Below, in pieces: positions 15,791-27,972 of a DNA stretch of 64,000 bases (position 1 is its first letter; every line of letters starts with the position of its first letter). The notes below the pieces were generated by a model, which did not search any database, was not told where the DNA came from, and worked only from the letters and a program-made list of their open reading frames with translations. The stretch comes from Dyella kyungheensis. GTDB taxonomy: Bacteria > Pseudomonadota > Gammaproteobacteria > Xanthomonadales > Rhodanobacteraceae. The stretch covers positions 372,001 through 436,000 of the forward strand of contig NZ_JADIKC010000003.1 of assembly GCF_016905005.1 (NCBI RefSeq). Direction: 5' to 3'. Made by a program: the position numbers and the translations under genes.

Positions 15791-16798
15791 ATGACGCTTC
15801 GCCACTTTCTGACCACCCAGGATTACAGCCGCGCCGAGATCGACGCGCTGCTCGAGCAGGCCGCCGCTTTCAAGCGCTCCCCGCGCGGACAGCAGCTGGC
15901 TGGCAAGTCGGTGGCGCTGATGTTCTTCAACCCCTCGATGCGCACGCGCACCAGCTTCGAGCTGGGCGCCTTCCATATGGGCGGCCACGCCATCGTGCTG
16001 GCGCCGGGCAAGGACGCGTGGCCGATCGAGTTCGAGGTGGGCACGGTGATGGACGGCGATACCGAAGAGCACATCGCCGAAGTGGCGCGCGTGCTGTCGC
16101 GCTACGTCGACCTGATCGCCGTGCGCGCCTTCCCGAAGTTCCAGGACTGGCAGGTGGATCGCCAGGACAACGTGATCAAGGCCTTCGCCAAGTACGCCAC
16201 GGTGCCAGTGATCAATATGGAAACCATCACCCATCCCTGCCAGGAGCTGGCGCACGCGATGGCGCTGAAGGAACACCTGGGCAACCTGCAGAACAAGAAG
16301 TACGTACTGACCTGGACTTACCATCCCAAGCCGCTCAACACGGCCGTGGCGAACTCCGCGCTGCTGATCGCCACCAAGATGGGCATGGACGTGACCCTGT
16401 TGTGCCCGACGCCCGACTATGTGCTGGACGAGCGCTACATGGAGTTTGGCTACCAGAACGCGAAGGAGAACGGCGGTTCGCTCAAGGTGAGCCACGACAT
16501 CGAGGACGCCTATCGCGGCGCCGACGTGGTCTACGCCAAGAGCTGGGGCGCGCTGCCGTTCTTCGGTCGCTGGGATCAGGAAAAGCCCACTCGCGAGGCT
16601 AACAGGCACTTCATCGTGGACGAAGCGAAGATGGCGCTGACCAACAACGGCCTGTTCAGCCATTGCCTGCCGCTTCGCCGCAACGTGAAGGCCACCGACG
16701 CGGTGATGGATTCGGCCGCCTGCATCGCCATCGACGAAGCCGAGAACCGCCTGCATGTGCAGAAGGCGGTGATGGCGTCGCTGATCGGCCAGCGCTGA
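15791..16798 (+). CDS. argF': N-acetylornithine carbamoyltransferase
   Basis: The 335-residue carbamoyltransferase has the carbamoyl-phosphate loop FNPSMRTRTS (46-55), THPCQ (147-151) and HCLPLRRN late in the chain. The loop GKDAWPIEFEVGTVMDG and the overall pattern match the Xanthomonas-type enzyme that acts on N-acetylornithine to give N-acetylcitrulline, rather than ornithine carbamoyltransferase. This fits an operon whose deacetylase acts after carbamoylation. The start is ATG 15791, 41 bases after the attenuator T tract. It is the first enzyme gene of the arginine run. Confidence 0.92.
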   Translation: MTLRHFLTTQDYSRAEIDALLEQAAAFKRSPRGQQLAGKSVALMFFNPSMRTRTSFELGAFHMGGHAIVLAPGKDAWPIEFEVGTVMDGDTEEHIAEVARVLSRYVDLIAVRAFPKFQDWQVDRQDNVIKAFAKYATVPVINMETITHPCQELAHAMALKEHLGNLQNKKYVLTWTYHPKPLNTAVANSALLIATKMGMDVTLLCPTPDYVLDERYMEFGYQNAKENGGSLKVSHDIEDAYRGADVVYAKSWGALPFFGRWDQEKPTREANRHFIVDEAKMALTNNGLFSHCLPLRRNVKATDAVMDSAACIAIDEAENRLHVQKAVMASLIGQR

Positions 16799-16800
16799 TC

Positions 16801-17424
16801 ATGTACCAGCCTGCGCACTTCATGGAAACGGACAGCGAAAAGCTGCACGCGCTGATGCGTGCGTATCCGTTCGCCACCGTGGTGGTGCAGGGCGCGGGAG
16901 GGCTGGCTGCCAATCATCTCCCCATCGAACTGGTAGACGGAAAGCTTCACGGCCATGTTGCGCGCGGTAATGAACTGTCGCGCATGGACGGCGCCGAGGT
17001 GCTGGTGATCTTTCGCGGTCCGGATGGCTATATCAGTCCCAACTGGTATCCGAGCAAGCAGGAAACGCATCGCGAGGTGCCCACCTGGAACTACGCCGTG
17101 GTGCATGTGCACGGCCGCCTGCGTGTGATCGACGACGCTACTTGGCTGCGCCAGTTGCTGGAGCGTCTCACGGATCGCCATGAAGCCGGTCTTCCGGTGC
17201 CCTGGCATGTCTCCGATGCGCCGGAAGATCACATCGAGAAGATGCTGCGCGCCATCTCCGGGCTGGAAATTTCCATCGATCGCATCGAAGGCAAGTTCAA
17301 GTTGAACCAGAACCATCCTGCCGCGAATCGCGCGGGTGTCGTCGCCGGCCTGGGGAAGCGCGCCGGTCGTGGCGATGCGGAGCTGGCCGATCTCATGTCG
17401 AAACAGGAAGAGGGCAGCTCATGA
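16801..17424 (+). CDS. PaiB-family FMN-binding protein
   Basis: The 207-residue protein matches the PaiB/FMN-binding split-barrel family. It starts MYQPAHF, has NHLPIEL, GPDGYISPNWYPSK, a VPTWNYAVVHVHG segment and a C-terminal FKLNQNHPAANR. Bacillus PaiB is a negative regulator of sporulation and protease genes, while many homologues are uncharacterised flavin-binding proteins. It starts 2 bases after the argF' stop and overlaps the osmC-like gene by 4 bases, so it sits inside the arginine transcript. No link to arginine is known. Confidence 0.85.
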   Translation: MYQPAHFMETDSEKLHALMRAYPFATVVVQGAGGLAANHLPIELVDGKLHGHVARGNELSRMDGAEVLVIFRGPDGYISPNWYPSKQETHREVPTWNYAVVHVHGRLRVIDDATWLRQLLERLTDRHEAGLPVPWHVSDAPEDHIEKMLRAISGLEISIDRIEGKFKLNQNHPAANRAGVVAGLGKRAGRGDAELADLMSKQEEGSS

Positions 17425-17900
17425 GCCATACGCATCAGCATCACTACAAGGTCGACGTGACCTGGACGGGGAATCAGGGCACCGGCACCAAGACCTATCA
17501 GGGTTATGGACGGGGTCACGAGATCCGCATCGAGGGTAAGCCGACCATTGAAGGCTCTTCCGATCCGATGTTTCGCGGCGATGCCAGCAGGTACAACCCG
17601 GAAGACATGCTGGTCACGGCGCTGTCCACCTGCCACATGCTGTCGTACCTGCATCAGGCGGTGCTGGCCGGCGTGGTCGTCACCGCCTATACGGACAGCG
17701 CCGAAGGCAGCATGGAAACCGATACGCATGGCGGCCACTTCACCGAAGTGGTGCTGCATCCGGTGGTGACCATCACCGCAGACAGCGATCCGGCCAAGGC
17801 CGAGGCGGCGCACGACGCGGCGCACCATGGCTGTTTCATTGCCAATTCCGTGAACTTTCCGGTGCGTGTCGAACCGCGCATCGTGGTTGAATCCAAGTAA
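17421..17900 (+). CDS. OsmC-family peroxide-reducing protein
   Basis: The 159-residue OsmC/Ohr-type protein carries the paired reactive cysteines in STCHMLSYL (about residue 71) and [10 protein letters not shown] (about 137), plus the family arginine-bearing start region. Such proteins reduce organic hydroperoxides with thiol cofactors. It is co-translated with the PaiB-like protein (ATGA overlap) and followed 41 bases later by argG. The N terminus is His-rich ([10 protein letters not shown]). The role within an arginine cluster is unclear. Confidence 0.88.
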   Translation: MSHTHQHHYKVDVTWTGNQGTGTKTYQGYGRGHEIRIEGKPTIEGSSDPMFRGDASRYNPEDMLVTALSTCHMLSYLHQAVLAGVVVTAYTDSAEGSMETDTHGGHFTEVVLHPVVTITADSDPAKAEAAHDAAHHGCFIANSVNFPVRVEPRIVVESK

Positions 17901-17941
17901 CTATTTATCCGTTTAGCCTTCCATTCCAGGATCCGCAAGTC

Positions 17942-19135
17942 ATGAGCAAAGACATCGTTCTCGCCTTCTCCGGTGGCCTCGACACCAGCTTCTGCGTGCC
18001 TTATCTGAAGGAGCGCGGCTGGGCTGTGCATACCGTGTTCGCCGATACCGGCGGCGTGGACGCCGAGGAGCGCGCCTATATCGAACAGCGCGCGAAGGAA
18101 CTGGGCGTGGCGAGCCATGTCACCGTCGACGGCGGTCCGGCGATCTGGAACGGTTTCGTCAAGCCGTTCGTGCAGGCGGGCGAGGCCTACCAAGGCCAGT
18201 ATCCGCTGCTGGTGTCCGACCGTTATCTGATCGTGGACGCGGCCATTGCGCGCGCAAAGGAACTGGGTACCAAGGCGATTGCGCACGGTTGCACCGGCAT
18301 GGGCAATGACCAGGTCCGCTTTGATCTGGCTGTGAAGGCACTGGGCGATTACCAGATCGTGGCGCCGATCCGCGAGATCCAGAAGGAACACACGCAGACG
18401 CGTGCCTACGAGCAGGCTTACCTGGAAGAGCGTGGCTTCGACGTGCGCGCCAAGCAGAAGAGCTACACCATCAACGAGAACCTGCTGGGCGTGACGCTGT
18501 CCGGCGGCGAGATCGACCATTGGAAGACGCCGGGCGAAGGCGCCCGCGGCTGGTGCAAGCCGCGCGCCGAATGGCCGTCCGAAAAGCTGACCGTCACGCT
18601 TGGCTTCGAGAAGGGCGAGGCGGTATCGCTCAATGGCGCGAAGCTGCCAGGCGACAAGCTGCTGGCCAAGCTCAACGAACTGTTCGCGCCGTACGGTGTG
18701 GGCCGCGGCATGTATACCGGCGACACCACCATCGGCCTCAAGGGTCGCATCGTGTACGAAGCGCCGGGCCTGATTTCGCTGCTCGCCGCGCACCGCGCGC
18801 TGGAAGAGGCGGTGCTGACCAAGCAGCAGAACCGCTTCAAGCCCGAGGTGGCGCGCAAGTGGGTGGAAGTGGTGTACGAGGGGTTCTTCCACGATCCGAT
18901 CAAGACCGATCTGGAAGCGTTCCTGGCGTCCAGCCAGAGCCAGGTCAATGGCGAGGTGGTGCTGGAAACCTCCGGCGCGCAGGTGACGGCGGTGGAAGTG
19001 CGCTCGCCGCACATCCTCAACGCCAAGGGCGCGACCTATGCGCAGTCGGCGGACTGGGGCGTGGAGGAAGCCGAGGGCTTCATCAAGCTGTTCGGCATGA
19101 GCAGCACGCTGTGGGCTGAAATCAACCGCAGCTGA
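17942..19135 (+). CDS. argG: argininosuccinate synthase
   Basis: The 397-residue ATP-pyrophosphatase-type ligase has the P-loop AFSGGLDTS (8-16), [24 protein letters not shown] and [16 protein letters not shown]. It joins citrulline and aspartate. In this pathway citrulline comes from ArgE acting on acetylcitrulline. The start is ATG 17942. A CCCCGGC-ATGC-GCCGGGG hairpin (about 19150-19169) separates it from argE and could lower read-through or stabilise the mRNA. Confidence 0.97.
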   Translation: MSKDIVLAFSGGLDTSFCVPYLKERGWAVHTVFADTGGVDAEERAYIEQRAKELGVASHVTVDGGPAIWNGFVKPFVQAGEAYQGQYPLLVSDRYLIVDAAIARAKELGTKAIAHGCTGMGNDQVRFDLAVKALGDYQIVAPIREIQKEHTQTRAYEQAYLEERGFDVRAKQKSYTINENLLGVTLSGGEIDHWKTPGEGARGWCKPRAEWPSEKLTVTLGFEKGEAVSLNGAKLPGDKLLAKLNELFAPYGVGRGMYTGDTTIGLKGRIVYEAPGLISLLAAHRALEEAVLTKQQNRFKPEVARKWVEVVYEGFFHDPIKTDLEAFLASSQSQVNGEVVLETSGAQVTAVEVRSPHILNAKGATYAQSADWGVEEAEGFIKLFGMSSTLWAEINRS

Positions 19136-19212
19136 TCGTGCGACACGTTGCCCCGGCATGCGCCGGGGCGACGGTTTCGTCGTGACATTCCAGACACCAC
19201 CAGACGGATCGC

Positions 19213-20307
19213 ATGAGCGCACTACTGGACGACACCCTTCGACATCTTCGCGCGCTGATCGGCTACGACACGCGCAATCCGCCGCGCGAGATCGGTACGG
19301 GCGGCATTTTCGACTATCTGCGGGACAACCTGCCGGGCTTCGACGTTTCGGTGACCGACTACGGCGCGGGCGCTGTCACCCTGTACGCCGTGCGCGGCAA
19401 GCCGAAGGTGCTGTTCAACGTGCACCTCGATACCGTGCCCGATTCGCCACATTGGACGGCGAGCCCGCATGAGCTGCGTGTGACCGAAGACCGGGCGATC
19501 GGTCTGGGTGCTTGCGACATCAAGGGTGCTGCCGCTGCGCTCGTTGCCGTGGCGAACGTCACCAGCGGCGATATGGCCTTGCTGTTGTCCACCGACGAAG
19601 AAGCGAACGATCCGCGTTGCATCGCCGGCTTCCTCAAGGACAAGCCAGCCTACGACGCCATCATCGTGGCCGAGCCGACCAAGGGCGAAGCCGTGCTGGC
19701 GCATCGCGGCATCCATTCGGTGCAGATGCGCTTCAAGGGCAGTGCCGGCCATGCCTCGGGTGAGCAGAAGCCCAGCGACAGCGCGGTACACCAGGCGGTG
19801 CGCTGGGGCGCTGCGGCGCTCGATTACGTGGAAAAGCAGGTGCATGAGCGCTTCGGTGGCCTCACCGGATTGCGCTTCAACATCGGTCGGGTCGATGGCG
19901 GCATCAAGGCGAACATGATCGCGCCATCCGCCGATGTGCGTTTCGGCTTCCGTCCGTTGCCGACCATGGCGCCCGAGCAGCTGCTGCACACCTTCCGCAC
20001 GCTGGTGGAACCGCAGCCGGTGGAATTCGAGGAACTGTTCCGTGGCGACTCACTGCCGGCGGGCGACACGGCCACGGCTGAAGCGCGTCGCCTGGCAGCG
20101 CGCGATCTGGCCGATGAGTTGAACATCCCGATCGGCAACGCCGTGGACTTCTGGACCGAGGCGGCGCTGTTCTCTGCCGCGGGCTACATCAGCTTTGTCT
20201 ACGGTCCTGGCGATATCGCGCAGGCGCATACCGCCGACGAGTGGGTCGCGCTCGATCAATTGCAGCATTACGCCGAAACCATCTACCGCATCATCGATAA
20301 GAGCTAA
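19213..20307 (+). CDS. argE: N-acetylcitrulline/N-acetylornithine deacetylase
   Basis: The 364-residue M20-type metallo-deacetylase has FNVHLDTVPDS (metal His/Asp), GACDIKGAAAAL (bridging Asp), LSTDEEAND (catalytic Glu), VAEPTKGE and late YGPGDIAQAHTADEW (metal His). With an acetylornithine carbamoyltransferase upstream, the physiological substrate is most likely N-acetylcitrulline, as shown for the Xanthomonas enzyme. ATG 19213 is the start and the stop is 6 bases before the next gene. Confidence 0.92.
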   Translation: MSALLDDTLRHLRALIGYDTRNPPREIGTGGIFDYLRDNLPGFDVSVTDYGAGAVTLYAVRGKPKVLFNVHLDTVPDSPHWTASPHELRVTEDRAIGLGACDIKGAAAALVAVANVTSGDMALLLSTDEEANDPRCIAGFLKDKPAYDAIIVAEPTKGEAVLAHRGIHSVQMRFKGSAGHASGEQKPSDSAVHQAVRWGAAALDYVEKQVHERFGGLTGLRFNIGRVDGGIKANMIAPSADVRFGFRPLPTMAPEQLLHTFRTLVEPQPVEFEELFRGDSLPAGDTATAEARRLAARDLADELNIPIGNAVDFWTEAALFSAAGYISFVYGPGDIAQAHTADEWVALDQLQHYAETIYRIIDKS

Positions 20308-20313
20308 GACCTA

Positions 20314-21630
20314 GTGGAAGCCCACAAGCACACCCGGAAAACCATCGTCCGCCTGCTTTCGAGCATGGGTAGCGCGAAGGAGATCCAGCAGTACCTCAAG
20401 CGTTTTTCGCAATTGGACGCCAAGCGCTTCGCCGTGGTGAAGGTCGGTGGCGCGGTGCTGCGCGACGATCTACCTGCGCTTACCTCGTCGCTCACCTTCC
20501 TGCAGCAGGTGGGCCTGACGCCGATCGTGCTGCATGGGGCCGGTCCGCAATTGGACGAAGAGCTGTCGGCCGCGGGCATCGAGAAGCACACCGTGAACGG
20601 CCTGCGCGTCACGACGCCCAGGGCGTTGTCGATCGTGCGCAAGGTGTTCCAGGAGCAGAACCTGCGCCTGGTGGAAGCGCTGCAGACCATGGATACGCGC
20701 GCCACCTCGGTGTCGTCGGGCGTGTTCACGGCCAGCTATATCGATCGCGATACCTACGGCCTGGTCGGCAAGGTCAGCCATATCAACCTGGCACCGATCG
20801 AGGCGAGCCTGCGTGCCGGCTCCATCCCGGTGATCGCGAGTCTCGGCGAAACGGAGGAGGGCCAGATCCTCAACGTCAACGCCGACTTCGCTGCCAATGA
20901 ACTGGTGCGCGTGCTGCAGCCGTACAAGATCGTGTTTCTCACCGGCACGGGAGGGCTGCTGGACGATCAGGGCAACATCATCGACTCGATCAACCTCAGC
21001 ACCGAGTTCGACCACCTGATGGCGCAGCCGTGGATCAACGGCGGGATGCGCCTGAAGATCGAGCAGATCGCTGATCTGCTGAACGATCTGCCGCTGACCT
21101 CGTCGGTGTCCATCACCAAGCCGTCCGAGCTGGCCAAGGAGCTGTTCACGCACAAGGGCTCGGGCACGCTGGTGCGTCGCGGCGAAAAGGTGAAGCGCTT
21201 CGATTCGTGGGAGGGCATCGATCTTGCGCGCATGCGCGAGCTGATCGAATCGAGCTTCGGCCGCACGCTGGTGCCCGACTATTTCGAGCGCACGCGGCCG
21301 TTCCGCGTCTACGTGAGCGAGAATTATCGCACCGCGATGATCCTCACCATGGAAGAAGGCCTGCCGTACCTGGACAAGTTCGCCGTGCTCGACGATGCAC
21401 AGGGCGAAGGCCTGGGCCGCGCCGTGTGGCAGGTGATGCGCGATGAGAATCCGCAGCTGTTCTGGCGTTCGCGCCACGGCAACGCGGTGAATCATTTCTA
21501 TTACGCCGAATCGGATGGTTGCCTCAAGCAGCCGCGCTGGAAAGTGTTCTGGTACGGCCTGGAAGATTTCGACACGATCGCCCGCTGCGTGGCGCATTGC
21601 GCGCAGCGCCTGCCGACCCTGGTGGACTGA
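20314..21630 (+). CDS. argB: bifunctional N-acetylglutamate synthase/kinase
   Basis: The 438-residue fusion has an amino-acid-kinase domain (about 30-290: [39 protein letters not shown]). A GNAT N-acetyltransferase domain follows (about 300-438: [40 protein letters not shown]). This is the NAGS/K arrangement known from Xanthomonas and Maricaulis, giving the first two steps of arginine synthesis in one chain. It starts with GTG at 20314, right after the argE stop and with a weak ribosome site. An ATG at 20365 would delete a conserved leader. Confidence 0.93.
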   Translation: MEAHKHTRKTIVRLLSSMGSAKEIQQYLKRFSQLDAKRFAVVKVGGAVLRDDLPALTSSLTFLQQVGLTPIVLHGAGPQLDEELSAAGIEKHTVNGLRVTTPRALSIVRKVFQEQNLRLVEALQTMDTRATSVSSGVFTASYIDRDTYGLVGKVSHINLAPIEASLRAGSIPVIASLGETEEGQILNVNADFAANELVRVLQPYKIVFLTGTGGLLDDQGNIIDSINLSTEFDHLMAQPWINGGMRLKIEQIADLLNDLPLTSSVSITKPSELAKELFTHKGSGTLVRRGEKVKRFDSWEGIDLARMRELIESSFGRTLVPDYFERTRPFRVYVSENYRTAMILTMEEGLPYLDKFAVLDDAQGEGLGRAVWQVMRDENPQLFWRSRHGNAVNHFYYAESDGCLKQPRWKVFWYGLEDFDTIARCVAHCAQRLPTLVD

Positions 21631-21633
21631 CCT

Positions 21634-22587
21634 ATGAGCACGCCTCAACATCGCATTGGCATCGTGGGCGCACGCGGCCATACCGGCGCCGAACTGATCC
21701 GCCTGGTGGCGGCCCATCCGTCGCTCGAGCTGGCGTTCGTGTCCTCGCGCGAGCTGGACGGCCAGCGCGTGGCTGATCACGTCGAGGGCTTCAAGGGCGA
21801 TCTGCGCTACGCCAATCTCGACCCCGAGGCCGTGGCGGCGCAGGGCGCCGACGTGGTGGTGCTGGCGCTGCCAAACGGCAAGGCCGAGCCTTATGTCGAG
21901 GCCATCGACAAGGCCAGGCCCGACACCTTGATTCTCGACCTCTCGGCCGACTATCGCCTCAACGAGAAGTGGTACTACGGCCTGCCGGAGCTGACCCGCC
22001 AACGGTGGCGCGGCGAGAAGCGCATCAGCAACCCGGGCTGCTATGCCACGGCCATCCAGCTGTCCGTCGCGCCGCTGAAGGATCTGCTGGCAGCACCGCC
22101 GGTGAGTTTCGGTGTATCCGGCTACTCCGGCGCGGGCACCACGCCGTCGGACAAGAACAATCCGGACAAGCTGCGCGACAACCTGATGCCGTATTCGCTC
22201 ACCGGCCATATGCACGAGAAGGAGGCGAGCCGCCATCTCAACGTGCCGGTGGAATTCATGCCGCACGTGGCACCGCATTTCCGCGGCCTTACCGTCACAA
22301 CCAATCTTTACCTGGCGCGCCCGATGAAGCGCGAGGAGATCGTCCAGCGTTTCAACGCCGCGTACGAAGGCGAGAAACTGGTGCATGTGGTGGACGAGGC
22401 CCCGTGGGTCAGCCAGATCGCCAACAAGCACCACGTGGATATCGGCGGTTTCGCGGTGTCCAACGACGGCAAGCGCGTGGTGGTGGTGGCGACGTTGGAC
22501 AACCTGTTGAAGGGGGCCGCGACGCAGGCCATGCAGAACATCAACCGCGCGATCGGCGTGGACGAATACACGGCGATTCCGGTTTAA
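21634..22587 (+). CDS. argC: N-acetyl-gamma-glutamyl-phosphate reductase
   Basis: The 317-residue NADP-dependent reductase has an N-terminal Rossmann loop [15 protein letters not shown] and the catalytic cysteine C136 in [22 protein letters not shown] and [11 protein letters not shown] also match ArgC. It reduces acetylglutamyl phosphate to the semialdehyde. It starts 3 bases after the NAGS/K stop, so the products of the two sequential steps are translated together. Confidence 0.96.
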   Translation: MSTPQHRIGIVGARGHTGAELIRLVAAHPSLELAFVSSRELDGQRVADHVEGFKGDLRYANLDPEAVAAQGADVVVLALPNGKAEPYVEAIDKARPDTLILDLSADYRLNEKWYYGLPELTRQRWRGEKRISNPGCYATAIQLSVAPLKDLLAAPPVSFGVSGYSGAGTTPSDKNNPDKLRDNLMPYSLTGHMHEKEASRHLNVPVEFMPHVAPHFRGLTVTTNLYLARPMKREEIVQRFNAAYEGEKLVHVVDEAPWVSQIANKHHVDIGGFAVSNDGKRVVVVATLDNLLKGAATQAMQNINRAIGVDEYTAIPV

Positions 22588-22600
22588 AGGCGAACCTCAC

Positions 22601-23896
22601 ATGACCCAGCCCCTCTGGCAGAAATCCAATATCAAGATAGACGCCCGCATCATGGCGTTCCTGGCCGGCGACGATGTGTTGCTGGATCGCGAGTTCTTCT
22701 TGCACGACATCACCGCCAGCAAGGCGCACGTGGAAGGACTGGCCAATATCGGCGTGGTCAGCGCCGACGAGGCCGATGCGCTCAAGCGCGAACTCGACGC
22801 GCTGGCCGACGATTTCCGCAGTGGCCGTTTCGTGCTGGACGACCGTTACGAAGACGGGCATTCGGCCATCGAGGCACGCCTGACGGAGCGGCTGGGCGAC
22901 GCGGGCCGCCGCGTACACACGGGTCGCAGCCGCAACGACCAGATCCTGGTGGCCACACGCCTGTGGCTGAAGGAGCAGCTGGCCGCGCTGGAGCAGCACT
23001 GCCGCGCCATCGCCCAGGTATGCCTCGATCGTGCGTCGCAGCCCGCGGTGCCACTACCCGGCTATACGCATCTCCAGCGCGCCGTGGTGTCCTCGACCGG
23101 CATGTGGTTCGCCGGTTTTGCCGAAGGCTTCATCGACAACGCCCTGCGCGCGCAGCAAACCGCGTTGTTGATCGACGCCAACCCGCTGGGCACGGCAGCG
23201 GGCTACGGCGTGAATCTCAAGCTGGATCGTGAGCACACCACGCAGGCGCTGGGTTTTGCCCGCATGCAGGTGTCGCCGATCTATGCCCAGCTCTCGCGCG
23301 GCAAGTTCGAAATGGCCGTGCTGGAAGCGATTGCGGGTGCGCTGCTGGATGTCCGCCGCATGGCGTGGGATCTGTCGCTGTTCACCACGGCGGAATTCAA
23401 CTTCGTGAAGCTGCCGTCGGAATACACCACCGGCAGCTCGATCATGCCGAACAAGCGCAACCCGGACGTGGTCGAGCTGCTGCGCGCCAGCTACGCCAGC
23501 GTGGCAGCCGCACGCACCGAGATCGAGCAGTTGCTGTCGCTGCCGTCGGGCTATCAGCGCGACCTGCAGTTCTCCAAGGGTTCGCTGTTCCATGGCTGCC
23601 GTCATGGCCTGGCCGCGCTGGAGCTGGTGCCCGACCTGCTGGCGCGGATGGAATGGAACGAGCCGGCCATGCGGGCGGCCATCGAGCCGGCGATGTACGC
23701 CACCGACGTGGCCATCGAGCAGGCGGCGGCCGGCGTGCCGTTCCGCGATGCGTACCGCGCGGCGGCAGACGCCGCGGCATCGGCGGGCGAGGGGCGCACT
23801 CCCGAGGGCAGTCTGGCAGCGCGCGTCTCGCCGGGTTCGGGCAACGATCTTCGCCTGGATGTATTGCGCGACCGACTCGGCCGTCTGGACGGCTGA
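22601..23896 (+). CDS. argH: argininosuccinate lyase
   Basis: The 431-residue fumarase/aspartase-superfamily lyase has [18 protein letters not shown] and the superfamily signature [12 protein letters not shown]. It releases fumarate and arginine, the last step of the pathway. ATG 22601 is 13 bases after argC. The chain is slightly shorter than the roughly 460 residues usual in enterics, but all signatures are present. Confidence 0.96.
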   Translation: MTQPLWQKSNIKIDARIMAFLAGDDVLLDREFFLHDITASKAHVEGLANIGVVSADEADALKRELDALADDFRSGRFVLDDRYEDGHSAIEARLTERLGDAGRRVHTGRSRNDQILVATRLWLKEQLAALEQHCRAIAQVCLDRASQPAVPLPGYTHLQRAVVSSTGMWFAGFAEGFIDNALRAQQTALLIDANPLGTAAGYGVNLKLDREHTTQALGFARMQVSPIYAQLSRGKFEMAVLEAIAGALLDVRRMAWDLSLFTTAEFNFVKLPSEYTTGSSIMPNKRNPDVVELLRASYASVAAARTEIEQLLSLPSGYQRDLQFSKGSLFHGCRHGLAALELVPDLLARMEWNEPAMRAAIEPAMYATDVAIEQAAAGVPFRDAYRAAADAAASAGEGRTPEGSLAARVSPGSGNDLRLDVLRDRLGRLDG

Positions 23897-23932
23897 TCGA
23901 ATGAGCCATCACTGCGGAGGCGACGCCCGTCC

Positions 23933-25104
23933 ATGACCGAAGCGCAGCGCTCGTACGTGATTCCCGTGCAGGCGCTGCCTTCCTGGCGACGTGCGGTGCT
24001 GAAGGTCGGCAGCAATCTGCTGGCGGCCGACGGCGGCGGCCTGACACCGCGGTATGCGACGGCGTTGGCCGAGTTTATCCAGGCCAGTCACGCGGCCGGT
24101 CGGGAAGTCGTGCTGGTATCGTCCGGTGCGGTGGCCGCGGGGCGTGCGCAGTTGCGCGCCCATGCGCCCGCCAGTGGCGATCTTGCCGCGCGACAGGCAC
24201 TGGCTGCGTTGGGTCAGGCGCCGATGATCGCGCTATGGCAGTCGCTGAGTCCTCGCCCCGTGGCGCAGGTGCTGCTGACTCACGACGACCTGCGCCATCG
24301 CCGCCGTTACCTCAACGCGCGCGCCACGTTGCGCGAGCTGCTGAGCCTGGGCGTGTTGCCGGTGGTGAACGAGAACGACACCGTGGCGGTCGACGAGTTG
24401 AAGCTTGGCGACAACGACAATCTTGCCGCCATCGTGGCCGCCCTGGTCGACGCGGATCTGCTGCTGATCGCTTCCGACATCGATGCCCTCTATACCGCCG
24501 ATCCGCGCCGCGATCCGAACGCCATTCCGCTGGACCGGGTGGAATCGTTGACCGCCGAGGTGCTGGCCATGGCGGGCGGTAGCGGCAGCGAGGTGGGCAC
24601 CGGCGGCATGCGCACCAAGCTGGAAGCGGCATCCAAGGCCGCTGCAGCGGGCATTCCCACCGCATTGTTCAGTGGCAGGGACAGCAGCACCGTCGTTGCC
24701 CTCGGGCAAGGCCAGCTGCGCGGCACCTTCTTCGCGGCCGGCCGTACGCGCATGCAGGCGCGCAAGTATTGGCTGCGTCACGCTCCGGCAGCAGCGGGAC
24801 ATATCCGGGTGGATGACGGGGCGGTGCGCGCGCTGGCTGGCGGCAAGGCCTCGTTGCTGCCCGGCGGCGTACTGGATGCGAGTGGCGAATTCCATCGGGG
24901 CGACCTGGTGGAGATCGTCGAGGCATCGGGCCGTCCCGTGGCGCGCGGACTCACCCAGTACGGCGCCGGCGAAGTGAAGCGGTTGGCCGGACGTCATAGC
25001 CGCGACATCGACGCGGTGCTGGGTTACAGCTACGGCGCAGAGATCGTGCATCGCGACGATCTCGCCAGCATGGCGGGCTTCGAGACCGCCGGAGATATCG
25101 AGAC

Positions 25105-25108
<4 letters not shown>
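23933..25108 (+). CDS. proB: glutamate 5-kinase with PUA domain
   Basis: The 391-residue protein has a kinase domain ([42 protein letters not shown] in pieces, [24 protein letters not shown]) and a C-terminal PUA domain (about 285-370). It phosphorylates glutamate for proline synthesis and is normally proline-inhibited. It starts at ATG 23933, 36 bases after argH, and overlaps proA by 4 bases. Confidence 0.96.
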
Positions 25109-26370
<1,262 letters not shown>

Positions 26371-26377
26371 TTACTCT

Positions 26378-26454
26378 GTGGGAGCACACCCTGTGCGCGA
26401 CAGGGAGACCGAAAGCGTTTCGGTTCCCCAGTCGCGCACAGGGTGCGCTCCCAC
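26378..26454. repeat. REP/BIME-like paired palindrome, copy 2
   Basis: Arms at 26378-26401 and 26431-26454 match copy 1, with one A-for-G change in the left arm. The loop type is CCT. It lies between proA and a convergent gene. Confidence 0.85.
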
Positions 26455-26466
26455 AGGGATGTCGGT

Positions 26467-26958
26467 TTACTTGGGGGGTGGGATGGGCTGATGGTCGTAG
26501 CTCATCACGCGCGTCATCTGCCAATGGCCGTTCTGGTAACGCCAGACATGGAAGAACTTGCCCGTGCCTTCGCACTTGCCAGTATCGATCTGGCAGAACT
26601 TGTGCGTGCCGATCTCGATGGCGCCGTAATCCTTGATCGGATACACCTCGATGCTGCCCACCAGTTCGCGGCGCACCTTGTGGCAGATGTTGCGGCGCGT
26701 GGCGTCCACCACGGCATCGCGTGAAGTCATCAGCCCGCCCTTGTCGTGATAGAACTCGACGTCGGTACTGAAGTATTCGCCAAAGGTCTTCAGGTCGCAG
26801 TGGTTGTAGGCGTCGAATACCTTGGTATCCAGCGATGCAATCGTGCGCGCCAGTTCATCGCCGGTGGGGATGGCGGCCGGTGTCTCGGCATGTGCCAGGC
26901 AGGTGGCGAACGGGAGGGCAATCAGAAAGCCCAGTCGGACGAGCGTTGCATTGCGCAT
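26467..26958 (-). CDS. exported SnoaL/DUF4440-like NTF2-fold protein
   Basis: The 163-residue protein has a Sec signal (cut near AHAETPA, residue 25) and one NTF2-like domain. Typical features are DAYNHCDLKTFGEYFSTDV, VEFYHDKGGL and a C-terminal FHVWRYQNGHWQMTRVMSYDH. The second of two ATGs (26958, not 26964) is chosen because AAGGA sits 6 bases before it. Members bind small molecules or act as steroid-isomerase-like enzymes, and this one is uncharacterised. It is downstream of the LysR gene on the same strand. Confidence 0.8.
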   Translation of the reverse strand: MRNATLVRLGFLIALPFATCLAHAETPAAIPTGDELARTIASLDTKVFDAYNHCDLKTFGEYFSTDVEFYHDKGGLMTSRDAVVDATRRNICHKVRRELVGSIEVYPIKDYGAIEIGTHKFCQIDTGKCEGTGKFFHVWRYQNGHWQMTRVMSYDHQPIPPPK

Positions 26959-27044
26959 GGCCATTCCTTGTCGTGGATGGATCCATGATGGGGCATTCGC
27001 GACGGCGACGCACTCGTTCGCGGACGAAGGGCCGCCGATGATGC

Positions 27045-27950
27045 TCAACGCGAGCGTGGCCGCTGCGACATCACCGCCTTGAGTTGCTCCAGGAACATGC
27101 CGACCGGTGCTTCCAGGCGCGGCGGCAGGGGGCGATGAACGAGCCAGGCGATCATGTCGAGCTGGAAGTCGGTCACCGTGACGAGCTTGAGCTGATTGCG
27201 AAAGCGGCTGGCGGCCAGCAAGTCGGGCGTGATGATGCCGACACCGGCTCCGCGGGCGACCAGAGACAGCTGGAGATCCGCCCCGAACGCTTCCACGCCC
27301 ACGTTGCAGGGCAGCCCGCGTTCTTCCAGCGCACGCCGCAGCGTGGAGCGCATGCCGCAACCGTTCTGGCTGAGCACCCACGGAAACTCCGCCAGGTCCT
27401 TGAGCGTGGCGCGTGCACGCAGGCCCAGCGAAGGTGCGGCCACGATGCGCAACGGTTGGCGGTCGAACGCGTGTGCCGTCATGTGGGCCGGAGGCGGCGA
27501 GTGTTCGGACAGCACCACCGCCGCCGCATCCAGCAAGCCTGTTTCGACCTGTTCCAGCAGTCCTGGCGACCAGGTTGACTGGATGCGCAGCGCGAGACCC
27601 GGATAGCGCGAGCGCAGCTGGTCGATGGGCGTGGTCAGTCCGCGCTCGGCCAGGAACGGCGGCATGCCCAGGCGCAATTCACCGCTGGGCTCGGCGTCGT
27701 TGCGGGCCAGTGCCAGCAGGTCGGCTTCGGCGTGCAGCAGGTCGCGGCCCTTCTGGTAGATCTCGCGTCCCGTGGCGGTGGGGCGCAGCGGCTTCGATTG
27801 GCGGTCGAGCAATTCGACGCCCAGCAGCGCTTCCAGGCTTTGCACGCGACGCGTCACGCCGGGCTGGGTGAGGTGCAGCTGCGCGGCGGCCTGCACGATG
27901 GAACCCGTGTCCACCACGGCAATGAAAGCCCTGACATCCCGCGTATTCAT
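27045..27950 (-). CDS. LysR-family transcriptional regulator
   Basis: The 301-residue regulator has an N-terminal winged helix (1-60: MNTRDVRAFIAVVDTGSIVQAAAQ, in parts, then TQPGVTRRVQSLE) and a LysR substrate-binding domain to about 290. It is divergent from an MFS transporter gene, the usual arrangement for a LysR regulator and its target. Two inverted repeats lie in the shared gap. Its ligand is unknown. Confidence 0.92.
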   Translation of the reverse strand: MNTRDVRAFIAVVDTGSIVQAAAQLHLTQPGVTRRVQSLEALLGVELLDRQSKPLRPTATGREIYQKGRDLLHAEADLLALARNDAEPSGELRLGMPPFLAERGLTTPIDQLRSRYPGLALRIQSTWSPGLLEQVETGLLDAAAVVLSEHSPPPAHMTAHAFDRQPLRIVAAPSLGLRARATLKDLAEFPWVLSQNGCGMRSTLRRALEERGLPCNVGVEAFGADLQLSLVARGAGVGIITPDLLAASRFRNQLKLVTVTDFQLDMIAWLVHRPLPPRLEAPVGMFLEQLKAVMSQRPRSR

Positions 27951-27972
27951 GATACGGATCTTCCGGTCTGAT

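Noticed and set aside
19146-19171. Terminator between argG and argE
   Set aside because: A GC-rich hairpin (CCCCGGC-ATGC-GCCGGGG) is present but lacks a T tract, and argE is clearly part of the same run. More likely an mRNA-stabilising palindrome.
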